Assembly (NCBI GenBank): GCA_900766825.1
Contig: CAAFWU010000047.1
Coordinates: forward strand, 12,153-76,152
DNA from: Bacteroidales bacterium
Lineage (GTDB): Bacteria > Bacteroidota > Bacteroidia > Bacteroidales > Marinilabiliaceae
DNA: 64,000 nt
Direction of reading: 5' to 3'
In this document: positions 42,525 to 49,332 of the stretch, in pieces
Layout: the number at the start of each line of letters is the position of its first letter
Position numbering within the stretch: the stretch's first letter is position 1
The notes under the pieces: generated by a model
What the model was told of the DNA's origin: nothing
The model's input: the letters and a program-made list of their open reading frames with translations, nothing else
The model's database searches: none
Translations under genes and position numbers: made by a program

Positions 42525-43679
42525 ATGAATAAAACTCAGCATTTATCGATGTTGGTCGTGGCGTTCGTTGTGGGCGTCATGAGTCTGACAGTTAGCAGTT
42601 GCTCGTCGGATGAGGGCAAGTCTGCAGTGCGAGGCACCATGGTTGGCGCCGAGGGGCAGAAAGTTTATATGGACGTGACGGGATTGGCCATGGCAGAGAC
42701 CTGCGACTCCACCACCATAAAGTCCGATGGCACATTTACATTGCACGGCTTGCAGCAGACAGAACCAACGTTCTATGACATACGTCTGGCCGATGGTCGC
42801 ACATTTACCATTTTATTAGACTCTGCCGAAACCATTGAGATTAAGGCAGATGCACAAAAGGCGATGCTCATTGGCAATGTATCGTTCACAGCATCGCCTC
42901 GCAACGAAACATTGCAAGAGGTTCAGGTGGGGGCGTCGCAACTGCTCAAGGGTCTGAACTCCACGGGGGCTAACGTAGACTCGCTCAGCGATGCCATAGG
43001 AGGTTTCAAAACGAAGTTGCGCAACATGGTGTTTGCCGACCCTCGTTCTATGGTGGGCTACTACATTGTGATGCAGAATATTGGGGGCTATAAGCTCTTC
43101 GACGTCATGAACAAGGCCGACCACCAGATATACTCCGCTGTGGCCACATCGTTGCAACTGGAGTACCCCATGAGCGAGCAGGTTAAATACCTGTGTACCT
43201 ATGTGTTGGGTGCACGAGCTCAGCAACGCAGCCAAGCTCGTCGCGACTCGCTAATGCGTCAGGCAGCTCAGTTAAACTCGCCCGACTTGACCTTGCCCGA
43301 CAAGAATGGCAATGAGGTGACTTTGAGTTCGTTCCGCGGCAAGAAGGTACTGCTCTTCTTCTGGATGGCAGCCGACGACAATGCCAGAAATGCCCACAAG
43401 GATTTGATAAACACCTACCGCAAATATAAGGACTGCGGTTTGGTAATCTACTCAGTATCATTCGACACCAGCAAGGTGCTGTGGGAGGCTGCAACTTCTG
43501 CTCAAGGCATGGATTGGGTTGAGGTATGCGACTTAAAGGGAGGTGCCAGCCCTGCAGCCATCATATACAACGTGCAGAGCGTGCCCTCGAACTACATTCT
43601 GGACGAGCAGGGCAACCTAATTGGCAAAGACCTCTACGGTACCCGATTGGACAACAAACTCAACGAAGTGCTCCGATAA
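42525..43679 (+). CDS. Thioredoxin-fold lipoprotein (DUF4369 + TlpA/AhpC-like) lacking active-site Cys
   Basis: A 384-residue lipoprotein (signal VGVMSLTVSSCSS, lipid Cys26). The N-terminal domain resembles DUF4369 (VRGTMVGAEGQKVYMDVTG, SDGTFTLHG), usually fused to thiol-disulfide proteins in Bacteroidota. The C-terminal domain is a thioredoxin/AhpC-TSA fold (LTLPDKNGNEVTLSSFRGKK, then LLFFWMAADDNARNAHKDL). Where WCxxC is expected (WASWCPPC in relatives) it reads WMAADDNA (280-287), so both redox cysteines are absent; the cis-Pro strand (VQSVPSNYILDEQGNLIG) is kept. It cannot be a standard disulfide reductase and may be a binding or scaffold protein. The start is set by the promoter at 42497. 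Confidence 0.85.
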   Translation: MNKTQHLSMLVVAFVVGVMSLTVSSCSSDEGKSAVRGTMVGAEGQKVYMDVTGLAMAETCDSTTIKSDGTFTLHGLQQTEPTFYDIRLADGRTFTILLDSAETIEIKADAQKAMLIGNVSFTASPRNETLQEVQVGASQLLKGLNSTGANVDSLSDAIGGFKTKLRNMVFADPRSMVGYYIVMQNIGGYKLFDVMNKADHQIYSAVATSLQLEYPMSEQVKYLCTYVLGARAQQRSQARRDSLMRQAAQLNSPDLTLPDKNGNEVTLSSFRGKKVLLFFWMAADDNARNAHKDLINTYRKYKDCGLVIYSVSFDTSKVLWEAATSAQGMDWVEVCDLKGGASPAAIIYNVQSVPSNYILDEQGNLIGKDLYGTRLDNKLNEVLR

Positions 43680-43929
43680 AGAGATTGTTTAAGAAGGGGG
43701 CAGTCCCCTACCCTCTTTGAATAAAAACATACTCCCCCGTTCCCCAAACTGCCCACAAACCAAAGGCAAACCATGGGAGCGGGGGATATTCTGACAAATA
43801 AGGTACCTAAATACTGAGAGCAAGGGGACAAAGGGGACAAAATGGATCAAAATGGATTAGGAGAGAGGAAAGATATAGCCTCCACCCCAAAATCAGAAAA
43901 ACCGAACCAAGCTAAAAAGGACAAAAGTC

Positions 43930-44682
43930 ATGCGGATATATTTTGCTTCGGACCTACACCTTGGGGCCCCATACATTGCGGACAGGGTCGAACACGAGCG
44001 TCGCATTGTGCGCTGGTTAGACAGCATAGAGGCCGATGTTGACGAGCTATATCTGCTTGGCGATGTCTTCGACTATTGGTTCGAATATAACACGGTGGTG
44101 CCCAGAGGCTACGTGAGGTTTTTGTCCCGATTGGCTCGGTTGACCGACAGAGGGGTTAAGGTACACATCTTCACTGGCAACCATGACACTTGGATGTTCA
44201 GTTACTTGCCAAACGAGATTGGGGCCATAGTCCACCACGACCCACTCGAGGTAACCCTTGGCGAGAAGCGTTTCTTGCTTGGGCATGGGGACGACTTAGG
44301 CAAGGACCGCCTCTACAGTTTCATGATGTGGTGCTTTCGCAATCCTGTGCTGCAATGGATCTACAAATGCCTTCACCCTGACATTGCGGGATGGATAGCC
44401 ACCACATGGAGCCACACGAGCCGCATGGGACATTACGCAGCCGAGAAGAAGGGTAAGGAGGAACATGCTCTGGAAGATGAACTTCAGGTTCGCTACGCCA
44501 AGGAGCAGATAGCCAAGGGACGCAAGGTGGACTACCTTGTGTTCGGGCACCGCCACAAGGTGATAGAGTGCGAGGTGGGACCCGAGGGTCAACGCCTTTT
44601 TGTTATAGGCGACTGGATACGAAACTTTAGCTATGCCGTGTTCGATGGCAAGGAATTGAAAATGTGCAAATTCAATGGATAA
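43930..44682 (+). CDS. lpxH: UDP-2,3-diacylglucosamine diphosphatase
   Basis: Metallophosphoesterase that hydrolyses UDP-2,3-diacylglucosamine to lipid X in lipid A synthesis, at the inner face of the inner membrane. The 250 residues carry the calcineurin-type motifs: FASDLHLG (Asp8, His10), LLGDVFDYWFEY, FTGNHDTW, LLGHGDD and VFGHRHK. The insert with helical caps (about 125-185) is typical of LpxH. The ATG at 43930 gives the normal N terminus. Its 3' end overlaps the next gene by 8 bp. Confidence 0.95.
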   Translation: MRIYFASDLHLGAPYIADRVEHERRIVRWLDSIEADVDELYLLGDVFDYWFEYNTVVPRGYVRFLSRLARLTDRGVKVHIFTGNHDTWMFSYLPNEIGAIVHHDPLEVTLGEKRFLLGHGDDLGKDRLYSFMMWCFRNPVLQWIYKCLHPDIAGWIATTWSHTSRMGHYAAEKKGKEEHALEDELQVRYAKEQIAKGRKVDYLVFGHRHKVIECEVGPEGQRLFVIGDWIRNFSYAVFDGKELKMCKFNG

Positions 44683-45004
44683 CCAAAACAAGATAATAGC
44701 TGTGGCGGCCTACGTAACGCCCTTGGGATGGATTGTGGCCATGGCGGTTCGATATATATGCGCCGACCGTACGGAGTTCACCACCTTCCATCTGCGTCAG
44801 GCTCTGGGTCTGAGCATACTGGAGACACTGAGCTATGTGCTGTTTGTCAAGATATTCGACCAGCTGTGGCTCGTTCACCAAATTCTATGCGTTGTGTTCT
44901 TTTGGATGTCGGTAATTGGAATACGTTGCGTATTCAAAAATCTTAGGCGTTACCAACCATTCTTAGGACATATCTACGACAAGTATTTTGGGTTCATAGC
45001 GTAA
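44675..45004 (+). CDS. Small inner-membrane protein (DUF4870/import-component type)
   Basis: A 109-residue membrane protein with about three hydrophobic segments (IIAVAAYVTPLGWIVAMAV, LSILETLSYVLFVKIF, QILCVVFFWMSVIGI) and the sequence FHLRQALGLSI, the typical amphipathic signature (F-H-x-R-Q-A) of DUF4870-like proteins. It overlaps lpxH by 8 bp, so it is translated from the same message. Function unknown. Confidence 0.8.
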   Translation: MDNQNKIIAVAAYVTPLGWIVAMAVRYICADRTEFTTFHLRQALGLSILETLSYVLFVKIFDQLWLVHQILCVVFFWMSVIGIRCVFKNLRRYQPFLGHIYDKYFGFIA

Positions 45005-45045
45005 GGATTGAGGTAAGCAAAGACAACAATGTGACCATAAATTGC

Positions 45046-45053
45046 TATATTTG
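45046..45053 (+). promoter_or_regulatory. -7 box (TATATTTG) for the Rpn-type gene
   Basis: Perfect TAnnTTTG element 33 bp before the ATG at 45087; it lies inside a longer open frame starting at 45042. Confidence 0.65.
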
Positions 45054-45086
45054 AAAGCAATACACCTCACCAACAAGCGAAGAGAT

Positions 45087-46025
45087 ATGGAGCCAGAATA
45101 TATACGTTTCGACTGGGCAATGAAGCGCATGCTCAGAGACAAAGCCAACCACACTGTGCTGGAGGGTCTGATAACTGTGCTGCTTGGACAGAAGTACACC
45201 ATAACAAAAATTTTAGAAAGCGAAGGAAATCAAGAAGACGAAAACGACAAGTTCAACCGCGTAGACATCTTGGCCGAGAGCGACAAGGGTGAGTTGATTA
45301 TTGTGGAGGTTCAGAACACAAGGCAGTTGGATTACTTCCACCGCATACTCTACGGAACGTCGAAAGCGATAACAGAGTATATAGAGAAGAGCGACTCGTA
45401 CGCCAAAGTTCGCAAGGTCTACTCAATAAATATTGTGTACTTTTCGCTGGGGCAGGGCAAAGATTACATCTATCATGGCAAAACAGTTTTCCACAGTCTG
45501 CATAACCCCGAGGACATATTGCGACTCACTGAGAAGCAGACCATTAAATTCTTTGGAGAGCAGCGGGCTAAGGAGGTTGGAACGGAAGAGGCTGGAGCCA
45601 TTTTTCCCGAGTATTACATTCTGAAGGTCAACGACTTCAATTCGGTTGTCAAGACACCACTGGAGGAATGGATGTACTTTCTGAAGAATGGCGAGATAAG
45701 CAAAGACACCAGAGTTCCAGGCTTAATGGAAGCTCGCGAAAAACTTTCGGTCGACAGCCTATCGCCAAAAGAAAAGATAGCCTACCGCCGCACAATGGAA
45801 AACAATAGGTACGAGAAAAGCATCATGGAGTCTGGTTTTGAAGACGGACAAGACATTGGATTAAAATTAGGTATGGAAAAAGGTATTGCTTTGGGACGTG
45901 AAGAGGGAATGGCAGAGATGCAAACGCAGTTCATAAAGAGGTTAATTGCCAAGGGCTTCGACAACGAGACCATTGCAGAACTTTCTTCTGTGCCAATAGA
46001 AGAGATTCAGAAGTATAGGGGATAG
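45087..46025 (+). CDS. Rpn/PD-(D/E)XK nuclease-family protein (recombination-promoting nuclease)
   Basis: A 312-residue protein of the Rpn (formerly transposase_31-type) family. The nuclease core is at the N terminus: FDWAMKRMLRDKANHTVLEG, then FNRVDILAESDKGELIIVEV (about 58-77), where Asp and the Glu-Val-Gln of IVEVQNTR form the PD-(D/E)XK site, with YFHRILYGTSKAI after it. The C terminus has the low-complexity Gly-Met-Glu-Lys-Gly repeat (IGLKLGMEKGIALGREEGM) and the ending FDNETIAELSSVPIEEIQKY common in this family. E. coli homologs are DNA endonucleases linked to RecA-independent recombination; anti-phage roles have been proposed for related proteins. It has its own promoter and terminator. 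Confidence 0.88.
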   Translation: MEPEYIRFDWAMKRMLRDKANHTVLEGLITVLLGQKYTITKILESEGNQEDENDKFNRVDILAESDKGELIIVEVQNTRQLDYFHRILYGTSKAITEYIEKSDSYAKVRKVYSINIVYFSLGQGKDYIYHGKTVFHSLHNPEDILRLTEKQTIKFFGEQRAKEVGTEEAGAIFPEYYILKVNDFNSVVKTPLEEWMYFLKNGEISKDTRVPGLMEAREKLSVDSLSPKEKIAYRRTMENNRYEKSIMESGFEDGQDIGLKLGMEKGIALGREEGMAEMQTQFIKRLIAKGFDNETIAELSSVPIEEIQKYRG

Positions 46026-46060
46026 TGTTCCAACTTGCAGACAACAAAATAAAGCATACT

Positions 46061-46110
46061 CTCCATAGTTTCCCAACATAGACAACAATAGGGAGCTATG
46101 GAGTTTTTTT
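46061..46110 (+). terminator. Terminator after the Rpn-type gene
   Basis: CTCCATAG (46061-46068) pairs with 46096-46103, with an inner TCCC/GGGA stem, followed by seven T residues. Confidence 0.8.
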
Positions 46111-46152
46111 GTTTTGTGAGTAAGCAGAGCGTGGGAAAATAGAAATTCTTGC

Positions 46153-46737
46153 TTAACCCCGTCGGGTAAGTTCCTCCTTAATTTTTTGAGCGAGTTCATA
46201 ATCCTCGGCATCAATTGCTTTGGTCAGCATGGTGCGCAACTGATCCTCGGTCATGTCAGGTAGGGATGTGGAGGTTTGAGGTTTTGCAAGAACCTCGGCT
46301 ACGCTGGATGAAGCACTGTTGCCAGAGACGTAGTCCAAAAGGAATTTACGGATAAAGATGGGAGATCCACACCGTATGGCAAGAGCCACGGCATCAGATG
46401 TGCGGGCATCGAAGATGAAAGTGCGCCCGTTCATGTCGCAGACCACATCGGATATAAAATAGCCATTCTGAAGGTTCTCGATGATGACACGAGAAAGTCG
46501 AGCCTCAAAATTGTTTAGCATCTGCACCATAAGGTCGTGCATAAGTGGTCGGGGCAGCGACACACCCTCCATGAAGACGGCAATGGACTGAGCCTCTGGT
46601 AGACCTATGGCCATGACTATGCGTCGGCTACCCGTAATCTCTTGAAGTACAAGATTGTAGGTACCAGCAGCATTGCCATCGGTGATGGCCACAACACGGA
46701 GCGGCACGAGCCTATTTTCGTCGTCGGACATGGACAT
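46153..46737 (-). CDS. Bifunctional nuclease (BFN/DUF151) domain protein with a UVR motif
   Basis: A 194-residue cytosolic protein. Residues about 10-145 form the BFN domain (LVLQEITGSRRIVMAIGLPE, ARLSRVIIENLQNGYFISDV, FDARTSDAVALAIRCGSPIF), described in plants and bacteria as a nuclease with DNase and RNase activity. The C terminus (MLTKAIDAEDYELAQKIKEE) is a UVR motif, the helical hairpin found in UvrB and UvrC and in ClpC-associated proteins. This fusion is common in Bacteroidota. A second Met (residue 3) could be the start. A TAAATTTG box lies at 46796-46803 on the minus strand, 59 bp upstream. Confidence 0.88.
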   Translation of the reverse strand: MSMSDDENRLVPLRVVAITDGNAAGTYNLVLQEITGSRRIVMAIGLPEAQSIAVFMEGVSLPRPLMHDLMVQMLNNFEARLSRVIIENLQNGYFISDVVCDMNGRTFIFDARTSDAVALAIRCGSPIFIRKFLLDYVSGNSASSSVAEVLAKPQTSTSLPDMTEDQLRTMLTKAIDAEDYELAQKIKEELTRRG

Positions 46738-46795
46738 GAAAACCTATTGCTGATTAGCTGAAATGAAATAATATTTGAAGATAGTTATAATTTTT

Positions 46796-46803
46796 CAAAT
46801 TTA
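46796..46803 (-). promoter_or_regulatory. -7 box (TAAATTTG) for the BFN gene
   Basis: Minus-strand TAnnTTTG match 59 bp upstream of the BFN start codon. Confidence 0.55.
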
Positions 46804-46860
46804 GGCATTTAGACTTGGAATAATGAGCTATGTAACAGAGCCTTTGTTGATATTTACAAA

Positions 46861-46921
46861 AAAGAATTCCCCCACGATGCGCAGAGAGTGTTGCGCTATC
46901 ATGGGGGATTATCTCTTTTTT
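46861..46921. terminator. Long stem-loop terminator between minus-strand genes
   Basis: CCCCCA-GAT-GCGCA at 46869-46883 pairs with TGCGC-ATC-TGGGGG up to 46907. T-rich runs lie on both sides (CTCTTTTTT on plus, TTCTTTTTT on minus). It should end the transcript of the NigD-like gene. Confidence 0.75.
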
Positions 46922-46954
46922 ATAACAGGCACTCGGCCAACAAAAGGCGTGGGC

Positions 46955-47737
46955 TTACTGATTAGTTATAAGGTCCTCGATGGGCACACGATAGGTTTTG
47001 TAGATAGTGCCAGATGCAACAGGAGCCATAATGGCCACCTCCACGGTGTCGCCATCGTTGCGACCCTGACTGCGCATAAGATCGTATGACTCTTGAGGCA
47101 AGGTAAGGCTTAGGAAGAGGGCGTCGGTATTATCGGGACGTGTGGTATTATTGTCGTAGAAGAGATGAAGCACAAGTCCGTTGGGCGACACATCGGTTGT
47201 GGCATCGTACCAAAGCAACATCTCCACAGGGCTCGAATTGCTAAAATTCATGGTGGGGGTAAAGTTGAAATAGCCATTAGCCACATAGTGGGTTGTGCCA
47301 GGGACAAAGGCAGTTACCAAGTTCTTGCACTTTGTGTTCAGCGAGTCGTTGCCTGCCGCTTGATACTCGGGCGAACTTACGTCCACATTGCGGGTGTAGG
47401 TGTAGATCTGACCACAAGCACCGTTGGCGGTGCTGAGGGCAATGCTGTGTGAGGTGCCAGGCTTAAGGTCGGCATCGGTGGAGCCTCCTGCAAGATTGAA
47501 GGAAATGTAGACACGACGACAACGAGCCAAATCGGACCAATAGCTCAGGTTGAGGGGATTGAGGCGGATGTCGTTGTCGGTTAAGAAATAGGTATTGCCT
47601 GTGAGCATGTCGGTGCAGACACTAACGACCACACCAGAGTAGTCGGCATAGTCATCCTCGCCATCGTCGTCGCAGGCAACGAAAACGGGAGCGGTCGCAA
47701 GGCAGAGTGCAATGAGTAAGGAGAAGAGTTTTTGCAT
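46955..47737 (-). CDS. NigD-like lipoprotein
   Basis: A 260-residue lipoprotein. The ATG at 47737 begins a clean signal (MQKLFSLLIALCLATAPVFV, lipobox VACD) followed by the acidic surface-export signal CDDDGEDD; a longer frame to 47908 would bury the signal. The mature part is beta-rich (OB-like then Ig-like: CTDMLTGNTYFLTDNDIRL, VYISFNLAGGST, YVANGYFNFTPTM, LHLFYDNNT), consistent with the NigD family, first seen as putative bacteriocin-immunity neighbours in Bacteroides and now a broad lipoprotein family. The role here is unknown. Confidence 0.75.
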   Translation of the reverse strand: MQKLFSLLIALCLATAPVFVACDDDGEDDYADYSGVVVSVCTDMLTGNTYFLTDNDIRLNPLNLSYWSDLARCRRVYISFNLAGGSTDADLKPGTSHSIALSTANGACGQIYTYTRNVDVSSPEYQAAGNDSLNTKCKNLVTAFVPGTTHYVANGYFNFTPTMNFSNSSPVEMLLWYDATTDVSPNGLVLHLFYDNNTTRPDNTDALFLSLTLPQESYDLMRSQGRNDGDTVEVAIMAPVASGTIYKTYRVPIEDLITNQ

Positions 47738-47946
47738 GACAGTACGTTTGGCTTTAGGGGTATTAGAAAACCGTATATTGGATTGCAAGTGTGAGCCCAG
47801 TATGGTCTTTTGACAAACCATTCTTTTGCGTATTAATTTTTTATTATATATTGTTTTGATGACGGAAAGAAAAGCAACACGTCTCTCATCACAAAAGTGT
47901 TGATTCACTGGTTGTATGAGAGACGTGTTTGATATTTTATGTGGTC

Positions 47947-49161
47947 CTAATCTTTGAAGAGTTTCTTACGGATTTGCTTAGGCAGCGCATCCTTGTGGAC
48001 CAGAATATTGATGGTCTTGTAGGCAGCGAAAGCTTTGGACGCATACCAGATGCCCTTATAGTCACCGTGGTTACCCCACGAGTTCTTGACCATGAAATAC
48101 TCTTTGCCATTTTGGTCTTTTGCAATGCCATAGATGAGCATACCGTGGTCGTCGGTTGTTTCCCAATTGTCGTAGGCCTCCTGACGCATCTCCTGAGTTA
48201 CCTCTATTTCGGGCAGAGGCTTGGAGGTGAGCTCGCGACGCTTATCCTCTTTGGTCAGACCCGTCCAGCGTGCGGCATCGCTGCCTGTGAGGTCGGCACC
48301 ACGTTCGGCATCGGGGCATACAGCAATGCCTCCACGAGTAAATCCGTCCTCAGAAACGTCGGCACCCCACGCAAAGGTATAGCCAGTGCGAATGGCATTG
48401 TCCATAACCTCCATGAGTTCGTTAATGGGCAAGTTGTAGCTTGAGCCCCAACGCCAGTTATCCTGAACCTCGATAACAAAGGGCTCATAGAATGGGTGAT
48501 GAGTGAAAGAGGTGAGGCTAACATAGTCGTCCATGTTGAGCCCGAGGCTCTCCTGATAACTCTTGGGGGTATATTTTTTGCCACCAACGGTGAACTCGGT
48601 TGGCACTTGACCAAGATAGGTGTCGATAACAGCGCATACGCTCTTGGGCCAAGCTGGTGTAAGCTTGCGTAGTTTGCTCTTGGCCACGCCGTCCACCATA
48701 CTGCCAATCACAGTCCAGAACTCACCAAAGTTGTTGAGAGTGTCGCCGTAGAGAGTGCCAGGCAGTGGCATTGCCTCCTCGGGAACCATGCCATAGTGGC
48801 GCATGCAGTAAACGGCATCGTAGAAGCTGCCGCCCTCGGTGAAGGAGATATCGCCATGCAGACGAACGCTGGCTGTGGCGCGATCCTCGTAGGTCTTGTG
48901 AGCCAAGAACATCTCGCAGAGGTTATACTCGCCCTTGCCCATGCGAAGCAGTTCGGCCTCGAAGAAGCCAAGGCTGGAATAGGCCCAGCAGGTGCCGCTC
49001 TTGCTTTGGTTTTTGATGCTGGTGATGGGCAACTCTTTTACGGTTGTAAAGACGAAGCCAGAGTCCTTCTTGGCTTCCTGAGCGCTGACGTTGGTGCTGG
49101 AGACCAAACTCATAAGGGCTGCTGAGAGTAAAATAGAGCCCTTCATAAAGTTATCTTTCAT
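47947..49161 (-). CDS. C1-family cysteine peptidase (PepC/bleomycin-hydrolase type), secreted
   Basis: A 404-residue exported peptidase. The signal peptide ends about SSTNVSAQEA. The papain-like triad is present: NQSKSGTCWAYSSLGFFEAE (Gln51, Cys58), TDDHGMLIYGIAKD (His) and FMVKNSWGNHG (Asn). Family C1B enzymes in the cytosol are aminopeptidases; this one is secreted, as are several Bacteroidales relatives, and probably acts on peptides in the periplasm. A second ATG five codons in is possible. A TATATTTG box lies at 49254-49261 on the minus strand. Confidence 0.92.
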   Translation of the reverse strand: MKDNFMKGSILLSAALMSLVSSTNVSAQEAKKDSGFVFTTVKELPITSIKNQSKSGTCWAYSSLGFFEAELLRMGKGEYNLCEMFLAHKTYEDRATASVRLHGDISFTEGGSFYDAVYCMRHYGMVPEEAMPLPGTLYGDTLNNFGEFWTVIGSMVDGVAKSKLRKLTPAWPKSVCAVIDTYLGQVPTEFTVGGKKYTPKSYQESLGLNMDDYVSLTSFTHHPFYEPFVIEVQDNWRWGSSYNLPINELMEVMDNAIRTGYTFAWGADVSEDGFTRGGIAVCPDAERGADLTGSDAARWTGLTKEDKRRELTSKPLPEIEVTQEMRQEAYDNWETTDDHGMLIYGIAKDQNGKEYFMVKNSWGNHGDYKGIWYASKAFAAYKTINILVHKDALPKQIRKKLFKD

Positions 49162-49253
49162 TGTCTATTTGTACTTTTTCTCGTTTTTCTTACCTCCTTT
49201 GGCTAATGTTACAATTAGGCGGCAAGAGTGTTAAACAAGTCACAATATTATTG

Positions 49254-49261
49254 CAAATATA
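49254..49261 (-). promoter_or_regulatory. -7 box (TATATTTG) for the C1 peptidase
   Basis: Perfect minus-strand TAnnTTTG match about 93 bp upstream of the start codon. Confidence 0.6.
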
Positions 49262-49332
49262 GAAAAATATTTTCACCTCATAACCCATAGATTGGGTTAA
49301 TTTACAACAAGATGTATTGCCCCACCCCAGCA

